Made by a program: the position numbers and the translations under genes. This document shows positions 1 through 9,600 of a DNA stretch of 64,000 bases, in pieces. Source of the stretch: Dethiosulfatarculus sandiegensis (lineage in GTDB: Bacteria; Desulfobacterota; Desulfarculia; Desulfarculales; Desulfarculaceae). Every line of letters begins with the position of its first letter. Position 1 is the stretch's first letter. The DNA lies in NCBI RefSeq assembly GCF_000931935.2, contig NZ_AZAC01000078.1:62001-126000 (forward strand), given 5' to 3'. The notes beneath the pieces are model-generated. The model did no database searches, was not told where the DNA came from, and was given only the letters and a program-made list of their open reading frames with translations.

Positions 1-1250
1 CCCTGCATATGACAATCCAGACAGCTGTTTTGATCGAAACCTTAAAGGCCCTGGGAGCTGATGTACGCTGGGCCTCCTGCAATATTTTCTCGACCCAGGA
101 CCACGCGGCAGCCGCCGTCGCCGAAGCGGGCACCCCGGTCTTTGCCTGGAAAAGTGAAACCTTAGAAGATTATTGGACCTGCACCTTGAGGGCCCTTACC
201 TGGCCGGACGGCAACGGCCCCCACCTGGTGGTCGATGACGGCGGCGACGCCACCCTTATGATCCATCGGGGCTACTATGCCGAGGAGAACCCGGCCATTT
301 TAGATGAACCCACCGACAACAAGGAGCTTTTGATCGTTAATGAAAGGCTGAAAGAGCTCCAGGCCAGGGACAATCGTTTCTGGCACAGGGTGGTGGAAAA
401 TTTCAAGGGTGTAAGCGAAGAGACCACAACCGGTGTGCACAGGCTTTACCAGATGCAGGAAAAGGGAGAACTTTTAGCCCCTGCCATTAATGTCAACGAC
501 TCGGTCACCAAAAGTAAATTCGACAATATCTATGGGTGCCGTGAATCATTGGTAGACGGCATCAAAAGGGCCACGGATGTGATGGTGGCCGGCAAAACCG
601 CCATGGTTTGCGGCTACGGAGACGTGGGCAAGGGATCGGCAGAGGCCCTGGCCTCTCACCGGGCCAGAGTGCTGGTAAGCGAGGTAGACCCCATCTGCGC
701 CCTGCAGGCCCTTATGGCCGGTTTCAAGGTGGTCACCATGGAAGACGCCCTGAAAAAAGCCGATATATTCGTCACCACCACCGGCAACTGCGACGTTATC
801 ACCGCCGATCACATGGCCAACATGAAAGATCAGGCCATTGTTTGCAACATCGGCCATTTTGACAATGAAATCCAGGTGGACCGCCTGAACAACCGGCCCG
901 GCGTCATAAAGACCAATATCAAGCCCCAACTGGACAAATACACCTTTGAAAACGGCAGAAGCATCTACCTTCTGGCCGAGGGCAGGCTGGTGAACCTGGG
1001 CTGCGCCACGGGCCACCCCAGTTTTGTAATGTCCAATTCATTCACCAACCAGACCCTGGCCCAGATGGACCTGTGGTCAAATGAGCGTGAGATAGGGGTC
1101 ACCACCCTTTCCAAGGAGTTGGATGAAGAAGTGGCCAGGCTGCACCTGGACAAGTTGGGAGCCAGGCTGACAAAACTCAGCAAGGAACAGGCAGACTACA
1201 TAGGCGTGCCTCAAAACGGCCCCTTTAAACCGGAACACTACAGATATTAA
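1..1250 (+). CDS. ahcY: S-adenosylhomocysteinase, 5' end outside window
   Basis: The enzyme hydrolyses S-adenosylhomocysteine to adenosine and homocysteine in the cytoplasm. The frame is already open at base 3 (Leu-His before the first Met), so the N-terminal 50-60 residues lie outside the window. About 415 residues are visible. They include [19 protein letters not shown], the NAD-binding GYGDVGKG loop, and the family's typical C-terminus KPEHYRY. The next genes are two SAM-dependent N-methyltransferases, so its likely job here is to remove the SAH that would inhibit them. Identification is very secure. Confidence 0.97.
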   Translation, partial: LHMTIQTAVLIETLKALGADVRWASCNIFSTQDHAAAAVAEAGTPVFAWKSETLEDYWTCTLRALTWPDGNGPHLVVDDGGDATLMIHRGYYAEENPAILDEPTDNKELLIVNERLKELQARDNRFWHRVVENFKGVSEETTTGVHRLYQMQEKGELLAPAINVNDSVTKSKFDNIYGCRESLVDGIKRATDVMVAGKTAMVCGYGDVGKGSAEALASHRARVLVSEVDPICALQALMAGFKVVTMEDALKKADIFVTTTGNCDVITADHMANMKDQAIVCNIGHFDNEIQVDRLNNRPGVIKTNIKPQLDKYTFENGRSIYLLAEGRLVNLGCATGHPSFVMSNSFTNQTLAQMDLWSNEREIGVTTLSKELDEEVARLHLDKLGARLTKLSKEQADYIGVPQNGPFKPEHYRY

Positions 1251-1297
1251 TTAGATGTGCTGACAAGGCCCAAACTTTCAACAAGGGAGGTCCCGAA

Positions 1298-2110
1298 ATG
1301 TCTTTTGCCAAGACCCAGGATTTTGGCCTGGAACCGGTGGAGGTGAGGGAAAGCGACCATTACCAGGAAGAATACGTAACCACACTGGCCGACAAATGGG
1401 ACGAGCTGATCGACTGGAAACGCAGAGCCAAGGCGGAGGGGGATTTTTTCATTCGGACCCTCAAGGAGCACGGCGCCAAAAAAATTCTGGATGTGGCCAC
1501 CGGCACGGGTTTCCATTCGGTGCGCCTTTTAAGCGAAGGGTTCGACGTCACCAGCATAGACGGAAGCCCCCAGATGTTATCCAAGGCCTTTGAGAACGCC
1601 AAGAGACACGGCTTTATTCTGAACACCTGCCTGGCGGACTGGCGTTTTTTAAACCGTGACGTTCATGGGGAGTTTGACGCAATCATCTGCCTCGGCAACT
1701 CCTTCACCCATTTGTTCAAGGAAAACGACCGCAGAAAAGCCCTGGCCGAGTACTACTCCATGCTGGCCCATGACGGCATTTTAGTCATAGACCAAAGGAA
1801 TTATGACGGCATGCTCGACGACGGCTTTACCAGCAAGCACAAATACTACTATTGCGGAAAAGGCGTGGTGGCCGAGCCCGAGCACGTGGACGAAGGCCTG
1901 GCCCGTTTTGTGTACCGTTTTGAAGACGGCAGCAAGTTTCATCTGAATATGTACCCCTTGCGCAAAAAATATATGAAAGGACTTTTGAGTGATGTGGGTT
2001 TCCAGCGAGTAACCACCTACAGCGATTTCAAGCAAAGCAACCTGGAAAAAGACCCGGACTTTTTTGTGCACGTGGCGGAAAAAGAATACCTAGAGGAGAA
2101 AAGCGATTAG
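1298..2110 (+). CDS. gsmt: glycine/sarcosine N-methyltransferase
   Basis: A 270-residue class I SAM-dependent methyltransferase. It most likely methylates glycine to sarcosine and on to dimethylglycine in betaine synthesis. Motif I is LDVATGTGFHSVRLL (about residues 64-78). DGSPQML, GNSFTHLF, DQRNYD and YYYCGKGV match my memory of the GSMT family of halophiles. A GGGAGG-like site (AAGGGAGG) lies just before the ATG at 1298. It starts 47 bp after ahcY and ends 2 bp before the next methyltransferase, so one transcript is likely. Substrate assignment rests on family resemblance and the paired gene downstream. Confidence 0.88.
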   Translation: MSFAKTQDFGLEPVEVRESDHYQEEYVTTLADKWDELIDWKRRAKAEGDFFIRTLKEHGAKKILDVATGTGFHSVRLLSEGFDVTSIDGSPQMLSKAFENAKRHGFILNTCLADWRFLNRDVHGEFDAIICLGNSFTHLFKENDRRKALAEYYSMLAHDGILVIDQRNYDGMLDDGFTSKHKYYYCGKGVVAEPEHVDEGLARFVYRFEDGSKFHLNMYPLRKKYMKGLLSDVGFQRVTTYSDFKQSNLEKDPDFFVHVAEKEYLEEKSD

Positions 2111-2112
2111 CC

Positions 2113-2952
2113 ATGAGTCAAGACACCTATTCCGAAGCGGTCAACACGGCCCGGAAATATTACAACAGCACGGATGCCGACAGGTTCTATTTCAGTATAT
2201 GGGGAGGGGAAGATATACATATCGGCATTTACGGTGAACCTGAAGAAGACATCAAATTGGCCAGCCGCCGCACGGTGCAGACCATGGCCTCGCGCCTGGA
2301 AGACCTGGGGCCGCAGTCAAAGGTCCTGGATATGGGAGCCGGTTTCGGGGGAGCGGCCCGTTTTCTGGCCAAAAACTTTGGCTGCAAGGTCACTGCCCTG
2401 AATCTCTCGCCTGTGCAGAACCTGCGCAACCGCCAGATGAACAAGGAACAGGAGCTTGAGCATCTGGTGGAAGTGGTCGAAGCCAGCTTTGAAGAGGTGC
2501 CCTACCCTGATGAAAGTTTTGACTTTATCTGGTCCCAGGACGCTATTTTGCACAGCGGCGACCGTAAAAAAGTTATGGCCGAGGTGAAAAGGCTCCTGAA
2601 GCCCGGCGGCCGCTTTGTCTTTACAGACCCCATGGCGGCGGATAATTGCCCGGACGGTGTGCTTCAGCCCATCTATGACCGCATACACCTTGAGACCCTG
2701 GGCTCCCCCAAATTTTACAAGGACATCTTAGAAGAGTTGGGCCTGCGGTTCGTTGAGTTCAAGGAAAATACCGGCCACCTGGTGAACCACTACGCCAGAA
2801 TCCTGCAAGAAACCGAAACCAGGGAAGCGGAGCTGGGCAAGGTGGTAAGCCGGGATTATATCGATAACATGAAAAAAGGCCTGATGCACTGGGTGAAAGG
2901 CGGGGAAAAAGGCCATCTCGCCTGGGGTATTTTTAATTTCCAAAAAGACTGA
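2113..2952 (+). CDS. sdmt: sarcosine/dimethylglycine N-methyltransferase
   Basis: A 279-residue SAM methyltransferase expected to complete betaine synthesis (sarcosine to dimethylglycine to glycine betaine). The N-terminal stretch YYNSTDADRFYFSIWGGEDI and motif I VLDMGAGFGGAARFLA (about residues 71-86) are characteristic of the SDMT family. It follows gsmt with a 2-bp gap and precedes a strong terminator, so it closes the ahcY-gsmt-sdmt operon. The combination suggests a halotolerant organism that makes its own osmoprotectant. Confidence 0.88.
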   Translation: MSQDTYSEAVNTARKYYNSTDADRFYFSIWGGEDIHIGIYGEPEEDIKLASRRTVQTMASRLEDLGPQSKVLDMGAGFGGAARFLAKNFGCKVTALNLSPVQNLRNRQMNKEQELEHLVEVVEASFEEVPYPDESFDFIWSQDAILHSGDRKKVMAEVKRLLKPGGRFVFTDPMAADNCPDGVLQPIYDRIHLETLGSPKFYKDILEELGLRFVEFKENTGHLVNHYARILQETETREAELGKVVSRDYIDNMKKGLMHWVKGGEKGHLAWGIFNFQKD

Positions 2953-2974
2953 TTTTTTCATAAAAACAGAATCT

Positions 2975-3020
2975 AAAAGCCCTGCCCCGGTTGTCTGCCA
3001 GCCAGGGGCAGGGCTTTTTT
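2975..3020 (+). terminator. rho-independent terminator of the betaine operon
   Basis: AAAGCCCTGCCCC (2976-2988) pairs perfectly with GGGGCAGGGCTTT (3005-3017) and runs into a T tract. It lies 23 bp after sdmt. Confidence 0.93.
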
Positions 3021-3207
3021 AAGAGGAGCAAGGCAAAAACTAATAACTTTTGTGAATATTTTTGTTAATATTACCTTAAATTATTAACTTTTATAAATTT
3101 TTTTATAAACAAAAAACCCTAATCACTCCCAGCCGACGACAGCGCTTTCGGGAGTGTGGATATAACCCTGACCTACCGTTTTTAAAATCCAAGCAAGGGA
3201 TGATGCC

Positions 3208-4227
3208 ATGATAAAACTCCCGCAGCCGAAAACAAACAGCAGAGACCTTTTCACCCCCATGTTACAGGCCATAATCCACCGCCTTATCCTGGGGGCGGTT
3301 AATCTAAACATCTTTGATGAACTGGATGAACCGGTCACCGCAGATGAGGTGGCCCGGAAAAAGGGTTTTCACGGGGGAAACACCGAAGCCCTGCTCAATT
3401 GCCTCTGCGCCGCCAAAATGGTGACCAAGAAAAACCGGCGTTTTCAAAACAGTCCCCTGGCCGCGGAATATTTAAGGTGCGGCAAGGAAACCTATTTAGG
3501 CGGGTTTTTACAGCGCTCTCACCAAGTGATGCTGCAATACCTGGATGATATGGAAGAATTGGTTAAAAACGGCCCCGCTTCCCAGCCGAATCGGAAAAAT
3601 TTTTCAGAAGGCGAATTCTGGGCTGATTATGCTGAAGACATGGCAGCCTATGCCGCTTCAGGTCAGGCCCGTTTGATCGCAGAGCAAGTGGCCGGGCTGC
3701 CTGAATTCCCGAAGATGAAAAAAATGCTGGACCTGGGAGCCGGACCGGGAATGATGGCTCTGGCCATAACCCAGGCCCATCCGGACATGAAGGCGGTTGT
3801 CTTGGATCAACCTGAGGTGGTCGAGGTGTCGGCCAAAATCATAGAAAAGTATGAAATGCAAGACAGGGTGCAGACCTTGGGCCGGGACTACTGCCAAGAA
3901 GATATTGGTGAGGGTTACGACCTGGTGTTGGCCAGTTGCACCCTGAACTTTTTCCGGGACCGTATGCACCGGATCCTCGGCAAGATCTACGACTCCATCA
4001 ACCCCGGCGGGGTGTTTGTGAGCTTTCACGACGGAATAAGGGCCGAAGGCACTGAACCGAATGAATTGATCATCTCCATGAGTTCCATGCTCTTTTCCGG
4101 AGAGACCTATAATTTTAGGGAAGACGAGCTGGCAAGCGCCATGCTTGAGGCTGGTTTCAGATCCGTGCGCAGTCGCAACTTTGACACTCCCATGGGCGAG
4201 TTGGAGCTTGTTGTGGCCAGAAAATAA
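3208..4227 (+). CDS. O-methyltransferase-like SAM methyltransferase
   Basis: A 339-residue protein with the two-domain plan of the acetylserotonin/hydroxyneurosporene O-methyltransferase family. An N-terminal winged-helix dimerisation region spans about residues 10-100. A Rossmann methyltransferase domain follows, with motif I LDLGAGPG (174-181) and an acidic VLD at the end of strand 2 (198-200). Start ATG at 3208 is preceded by AAGGGA. It is a single-gene unit: a terminator lies on each side and an AT-rich region upstream. The substrate cannot be told from sequence. It sits next to the corrinoid island but is not behind the riboswitch. Confidence 0.75.
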   Translation: MIKLPQPKTNSRDLFTPMLQAIIHRLILGAVNLNIFDELDEPVTADEVARKKGFHGGNTEALLNCLCAAKMVTKKNRRFQNSPLAAEYLRCGKETYLGGFLQRSHQVMLQYLDDMEELVKNGPASQPNRKNFSEGEFWADYAEDMAAYAASGQARLIAEQVAGLPEFPKMKKMLDLGAGPGMMALAITQAHPDMKAVVLDQPEVVEVSAKIIEKYEMQDRVQTLGRDYCQEDIGEGYDLVLASCTLNFFRDRMHRILGKIYDSINPGGVFVSFHDGIRAEGTEPNELIISMSSMLFSGETYNFREDELASAMLEAGFRSVRSRNFDTPMGELELVVARK

Positions 4228-4239
4228 AAACAAAGCCGG

Positions 4240-4277
4240 CCGGAGAAACCCCTATTTCTCCGGTCTGTCTCTTTTTT
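4240..4277 (+). terminator. rho-independent terminator after the methyltransferase
   Basis: CCGGAGAAA (4240-4248) pairs with TTTCTCCGG (4255-4263), followed by a T-rich tract ending at 4277. Confidence 0.88.
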
Positions 4278-4301
4278 AATCTTGCCCGGGCTTCATGTTG
4301 G

Positions 4302-4330
4302 TTGACAGTCCCATCTATTGTTGGTAATGC
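4302..4330 (+). promoter_or_regulatory. candidate promoter of the corrinoid operon
   Basis: A perfect -35 TTGACA (4302-4307), a 17-nt spacer and a weak -10 TAATGC (4325-4330) stand just before the riboswitch. The -35 context GGTTGACAGT is the same as at the promoter of the second riboswitch (18189-18194, minus strand). That shared sequence supports the call. Confidence 0.5.
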
Positions 4331-4344
4331 CTTTATAGACTCTA

Positions 4345-4512
4345 CAATTGGAGCCTGCGCCATATATGGCCTTGAGGGAAGCCGGTGTGAATCCGGCGCG
4401 GTCCCGCCGCTGTGACCGGGGACGAAAGCCGCTGATTAAGCCACTGTCCGATTTAAGGGCGGGAAGGTGGCGGCCGGTAGGTTGATCCGGAAGCCAGAAG
4501 ACCTGCACGCTC
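4345..4512 (+). promoter_or_regulatory. cobalamin riboswitch
   Basis: It shows the hallmark blocks of the adenosylcobalamin-type aptamer: GGGAAGCCGGTGTGAATCCG, then GCGGTCCCGCCGCTGTGACC, the B12-box GCCACTG (4440-4446), and the closing GGAAGCCAGAAGACCTGC (about 4489-4506). It is followed by a terminator-like hairpin at 4586-4620. High cobalamin should therefore shut off the downstream TonB receptor/CobN/ABC operon. The aptamer boundaries are approximate. Confidence 0.96.
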
Positions 4513-4585
4513 CTCTTTTTGGCTGCTTAGCGTCGGGATATGCGTTTTTGCAGCCTGCCCTGGGGTGAAGTAAGCTGGGTGCAGT

Positions 4586-4620
4586 CCCTCGGTTTTTTTA
4601 TGAACCGGGGGTTTATTTTG
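4586..4620 (+). terminator. putative terminator of the riboswitch expression platform
   Basis: CCCTCGGTT (4586-4594) pairs with AACCGGGGG (4603-4611, one G-T pair) and is followed by TTTATTTT. Its position 70-100 bp after the aptamer fits a transcription-attenuation platform. The competing antiterminator was not worked out. Confidence 0.65.
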
Positions 4621-4926
4621 CCCAGACCAACCCAAAAAGAAAAACCTTTCCAATACCGAATCGGCAAAACTCCAAAGACTTTCAAACAAGAAAAACGGCT
4701 TGGCAGGGACTTGGTCCCTCCCCTTGCCGCACCACAAAACAACCTGGCCCAATTTGCTAATTTTATTAAAAAAATATCCAAACGATGTCCCCAGGCCTGT
4801 TTGAGGCCCCCCAATATCACAAACACGATCAAGCTGTTTTCACCCCAATGCTCAAAAGCAGAGGCTTGAAGCGGGTCGCTGAACTATGAACCTGGCTGAA
4901 TCATCTACCCGGCTTATGAGGTTAAA
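4621..4926 (+). other. untranslated leader between riboswitch and TonB receptor
   Basis: About 300 bp of mostly A-rich leader. It contains an open frame of about 109 codons starting at 4540, but that frame has no ribosome binding site and a non-protein-like composition. I see no gene here. Confidence 0.5.
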
Positions 4927-6672
4927 GTGAAAAAAATATCGGTTATCGCATTTGTGTTGGGGCTTTTTCTCACACCTTGCCTTGGGTTCGCGGCAAACGG
5001 CGCCATGCCCAATGGGGAGACCATCCTGTTAAACTCCTCGGACATTTCCGAAGCCAATGTCCGCTCTATACAGGAACTCTTGAACCTTATCCCCGGGGTC
5101 AAGGCCGGAAGCTCGTCGGTGAGCATAAGGGGCAATTCCGCCGTAGCGGTTTTTTTAGACGGCATGAGCCTGATCAACACGGCCAGCGCCCATAGACAGA
5201 TAAAATGGAACCTGGTTTCAGTGGAGGATATCGAAACCCTGAAGCTGATCAAAGGCGGCGGTGCGGTTGCCTTTGGGGACAACACCAGTGGCGGGGTGAT
5301 AATCATCAAGACCAAGGCAGTAAATCGCACCAAGGCAAGCCTGTCTTTTGAAGCCGGCAACCAGAACTACTGGCGGACTAAGGGCAATGCCACCCGCAAG
5401 AGCGGCCCCTGGGGGGTCTCCTTTAACGGAGATTTTTTTTCCACGGACGGCTTCAGAATAAACGGTGACAAAGAACAGGGCCGGGCCGGGATCAAACTCT
5501 CCTATGCCCCTGAAAAATGGCTGCGTTTTGCAGGTTCCGACTCAGAGGCCCCCACCCTGGCCCTTGACTACGGAGAAACCAGAAAAGGAAGTCCGGGTCT
5601 GCCTAGCCGCCCCACTCCAAAAGCCCGTTCCAGGGACGAGGCCCTGGGGGCATCCTTTAACTTCAAGGCCAATGGATGGAAAAACACCACATCATTCACC
5701 CGTTTTCAGAACGACTTTTACAACAGCGATTCAAACACCGTAACCAAGCTGCGCAGCTGGAACCTTAAACAGGACCTGCGCAAAAGCTTTAAGACTTCCC
5801 TTTTGGGTAAGATAAACACCGGCCTGATGCTGGCCACCACCGAGGCCCAGGGCAACAAGGTCAAGCCCGTGGACGAGCAGTCCTATTCGCTTTTCGGGCA
5901 AAAATCCATCCGCTTCAAAGGACTGCCTCTGACTCTCGGCCTGGGGCTGAGGGCCAACCTGTATTCGGCCTTTGACACGGCCATAAACCCCGAGGTAAAG
6001 GCAGGCTGGAAAATAGGCGACCTGCGCCTGGAAGCGGCTTTTCAGCTGACCAACAACACCCCCTCCATACGGCAACGCTATTATGAAACCTCAACCACCA
6101 GGCCCAATCCGGATCTGGATATGGAACGGGGAACCAACTACAGCCTAGGCGCCAACTACTCTCCCCTTGATTGGCTCAGTCTTTCGACCACGGTCTTTTA
6201 TAACCAGATAAGGGACCGCATAACCTATATGCGCGGTGAAGACGGAGTCGGGAGATATGAAAACCTGGGTGAGACCCATTTAAGCGGAGTGGAGGCGTCA
6301 CTTACCTTTAAGCCTTTCAAATGGCTCGTCTTTCGGCCTTCCTACACCTACCTGGAAGCCATCGACGACCAGAGCGAGCTTTGGATCTCGGCCAAGCCCA
6401 GGCACAAATTCAAGGCGGATTTACAAATCAGGCCTTCGTCGGACCTCATGTTCGGTATACAGGGAACCCATGTATCCGAGCTTTACACCAATGCGGCCAA
6501 CACCAAAACAGCGCCTTCTTACTTTCTGCTGGATTTGAGGGGCGAATACCGTCTTGAGCAGGTCAGGTTCTTCTTCCGCGTGGATAACTGTCTGGATGAA
6601 GACCACCTCTACGCAGACGGCTACCCGGCTCCGCCCCGCACCTGGCAGATGGGCGTGGGCTGGGATTTTTAA
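4927..6672 (+). CDS. TonB-dependent outer membrane receptor (corrinoid-type)
   Basis: A 581-residue receptor expected to import corrinoid or a related chelate across the outer membrane. It starts with GTG at 4927 behind GAGG. A signal peptide (about residues 1-22, ending GFAA) is followed by a plug domain with SIQELLNLIPGV, VSIRGN and LIKGGGAVAFGDNTSGGVI. A beta-barrel follows and ends in the aromatic residue expected for barrel assembly (GWDF). It is the first gene after the cobalamin riboswitch and lies 17 bp before the CobN-like gene. Its ligand is inferred from regulation only. Confidence 0.88.
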   Translation: MKKISVIAFVLGLFLTPCLGFAANGAMPNGETILLNSSDISEANVRSIQELLNLIPGVKAGSSSVSIRGNSAVAVFLDGMSLINTASAHRQIKWNLVSVEDIETLKLIKGGGAVAFGDNTSGGVIIIKTKAVNRTKASLSFEAGNQNYWRTKGNATRKSGPWGVSFNGDFFSTDGFRINGDKEQGRAGIKLSYAPEKWLRFAGSDSEAPTLALDYGETRKGSPGLPSRPTPKARSRDEALGASFNFKANGWKNTTSFTRFQNDFYNSDSNTVTKLRSWNLKQDLRKSFKTSLLGKINTGLMLATTEAQGNKVKPVDEQSYSLFGQKSIRFKGLPLTLGLGLRANLYSAFDTAINPEVKAGWKIGDLRLEAAFQLTNNTPSIRQRYYETSTTRPNPDLDMERGTNYSLGANYSPLDWLSLSTTVFYNQIRDRITYMRGEDGVGRYENLGETHLSGVEASLTFKPFKWLVFRPSYTYLEAIDDQSELWISAKPRHKFKADLQIRPSSDLMFGIQGTHVSELYTNAANTKTAPSYFLLDLRGEYRLEQVRFFFRVDNCLDEDHLYADGYPAPPRTWQMGVGWDF

Positions 6673-6689
6673 AAATAACGAAGTTGATC

Positions 6690-9600
6690 ATGGAAAACCA
6701 AAACTATAAAAGACTCGACCAACAAAACCAGGCAGCGGGCCTGATCTCATTTGGGGATGGTCATGACCTTTTTAAACTGGTCTTTTTCAGCACCACCTCA
6801 AACGAACTTGCCAATTTCAAAAAGGCCTTGCAGGCAGTCTCGGCCAATGGCCTGGAGATAGACATGAAGGCCTTCACCAAGTTCCAACTGGGAGACAGAA
6901 AAAGCCAAAAGGCCTTTGTGGATCAAGCGCTCAAGGCGGATGCGGTGGTCATCACCCTTATGGGCGGGGGGGCATCCTGTCCGGCCTGGGATTACTTTAT
7001 CCCGGCGCTTTCCAGGGCCAGGCAGTCCGGCCAAGCCCCTTATTTCCACCTTCAGCCCACCGGGGGCAACCAGGAAGTCTGGGAATTGGCCCTTAAACAT
7101 AGCGACGGTATGGAAAACGGCCAGTGGCAGGAACTAAACAGCTATTTTCGCCACGGCGGGGCAGAAAACGCAGCCGGTTTTTTCCTGTCTCTGGCCAATT
7201 TACTTACAAACGAAAGTTACGAACTGCCCCCGGTCTGGACCCCGCCCACCGAGGGCATCTACCATCCGGACTGGCCCGGATCACCGGATCTGAAAACCTA
7301 CCTCAAGGCCCTGGACCCGGCCAAGCCCCTGATTGGCATCTGGTTTTATCAAAACCTGTGGGTCAACAACGCCCTGGACCACATAAACGCCCTGATAAGG
7401 TCCATTGAACAAAAAGGCGGCCAGGCCCTGGCTGTTTTCCACTATCGCTTTAAAGACAGGGTGGTGGGAAACCAGGGCGCGGACCAGGTAATCAGAAAAT
7501 TTTTTCAAAAAGACGGCCAAACCATTATCCAGGCCCTGTTAAGCCCCATGATGTTCAGCCTGGGCATGGCTTCGCCTGAATATATGGGGCTGATGGAAGA
7601 ACTGGGTGTGCCGGTGATCCAGGCCGTAACCACCATGCAGCCCAGGGAGGAGTGGCAAAAAAGCCTCCAGGGGCTTACCGCGGTGGATGTGACCATGAGC
7701 CTGGCCCAGCCCGAGTTTGACGGCCACCTCATCTCCGCCCCGGTGGCGGCCAAGGAGCAGACGGAAAAAGACCCGGTAACCGGCGCAGTGCCTGCCCGTT
7801 ATATCCCCATTCCGGACCGGGTGGACCAGGCCGTATCCCTGGCCCTTAACTGGGCGGCCTTGAGGCAAAAGCCCAATTCCCAAAAAAAAGTGGCCATAAT
7901 CTTTCATCATTATCCCCCGCGCAATGACCGTATTGGCTGCGCCGCGGGGCTGGACAGCTTTGCCAGTGTACACAACCTGCTCCTGGCCATGGCCGAAAAG
8001 GGCTACCGCCTGGAGCAGACCTACAGCGACGGTCAGGAACTGGCCGAACAGGTTCTAAAGGGTATGACCACGGACCGCCGCTTTTTAGGGCCCAGGGAAA
8101 TGGCCCAAAAAGCCGCAGCCCAGGTTGAGGAATCTGATTATCAACCCTGGCATGAAGCGTTGCCTGCCAAGAACCAAAGGCAAATGACCGGGGACTGGGG
8201 CCCCATGCCGGGCGAACTATATGTGGAAAAAGAAAAAATCCTTATTCCCGGGGTGATAAACGGCAATGTTTTCATCTCCATGCAGCCACCCAGGGGATTT
8301 CTGGAGCAGATAGACAAAATCTACCATGACCCCCTGCTCTCTCCGCCCCACCACTATCTGGCCTTTTACCGCTATATAAAGCACATATTCCAGGCAGATG
8401 TGGTCTTGCATATCGGCAAACACGGGTCTTTGGAATGGCTGCCCGGCAAGGGGACCGGGCTTTCGGCTGAATGCTACCCAGAGCTTTCGATCATGGACCT
8501 GCCGAATGTGTACCCCTACATAATCAACGATCCCGGCGAGGGCACCCAGGCCAAACGCCGTTCGGGCGCTTGCATCATCGACCACATGACCCCTGTCATG
8601 GTCAACGCCGATCTTTACGAAGACCTGGCCCAGGTCGAAAACCTGGTCCATGAGTACAACCAGGCCAGGATTGAAGACCCGGCCAAACTCAAGCTCTTAA
8701 GGCCCATGATCCTGAAGGCGGTGAAAGAGGCCGACCTGGACCGGGAACTGGGCCTGGACCCGGAGCGAGACCCGGAAAAGAACCCGAACGAATTTGAGCA
8801 TTTGCTTGAAGAACTACACGAATATTTGGGTGATTGCGCCGACACCATGATCAATGACGGGCTGCACACCCTGGGGCAGGCTCCCCAGGGAGAAGCCCTG
8901 GTCAATTGCCTGGCCCAGCTCACCAGGCTGGACAACGGGGGCTCCCCTTCCCTCAGGCGCTCGATAATTGAAGCCCGGGGTCATGATTATGACCGGCTTC
9001 TGGAAAAAGCCGGGGCGGTTATCACAAAGGACGGCCAAACAGGCCAGGACCTGATCCAAAAGTCCCAGGACTTGAGTCTTGAGATGCTCTCAGCTCTGGC
9101 TCAAAGCGGTTACGACCGCGATCAAATCGAGCGGATCGTGACAAAAACCCTGGGGTCGGAAGACCCGAACACCTGCCGGGCCCTTTACTTTGCCCTGGAT
9201 CAGGCCCTGCCCAGGCTTAAATCCATAAGCCGGGAAATAACAGCCACTCTAATGGCCATGGAAGGACGCCATGTGGCGGCCGGTCCCTCGGGCGCTCCCA
9301 GCCGGGGACAGGTTGATGTGCTTCCCACGGGGCGCAATTTCTATTCGGTTGATCCCAGAAAAATTCCCTCGCCCGCAGCCTACAAGGTGGGCAGCGCCCT
9401 GGGCCAGGCCCTTTTGGAACGCCATTATAAAGAGCAGGGCCGCTACCCGGAGAACATAGGCATCATCCTGTGGGCCAGCCCCACCATGCGCAGCAAGGGC
9501 GACGATGTGGCGGAAATCCTTTGGCTGATGGGGCTCAAGCCTGTTTGGCAAAGGGGCTCGGGCAATGTGAGCGGGCTCGAGGTAATTCCCTTGAAAGAGC

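Noticed and set aside
4540-4869. 109-codon + strand open frame after the first riboswitch
   Set aside because: It starts inside the expression-platform region, lacks a ribosome binding site, runs through the terminator hairpin and has no protein-like composition.
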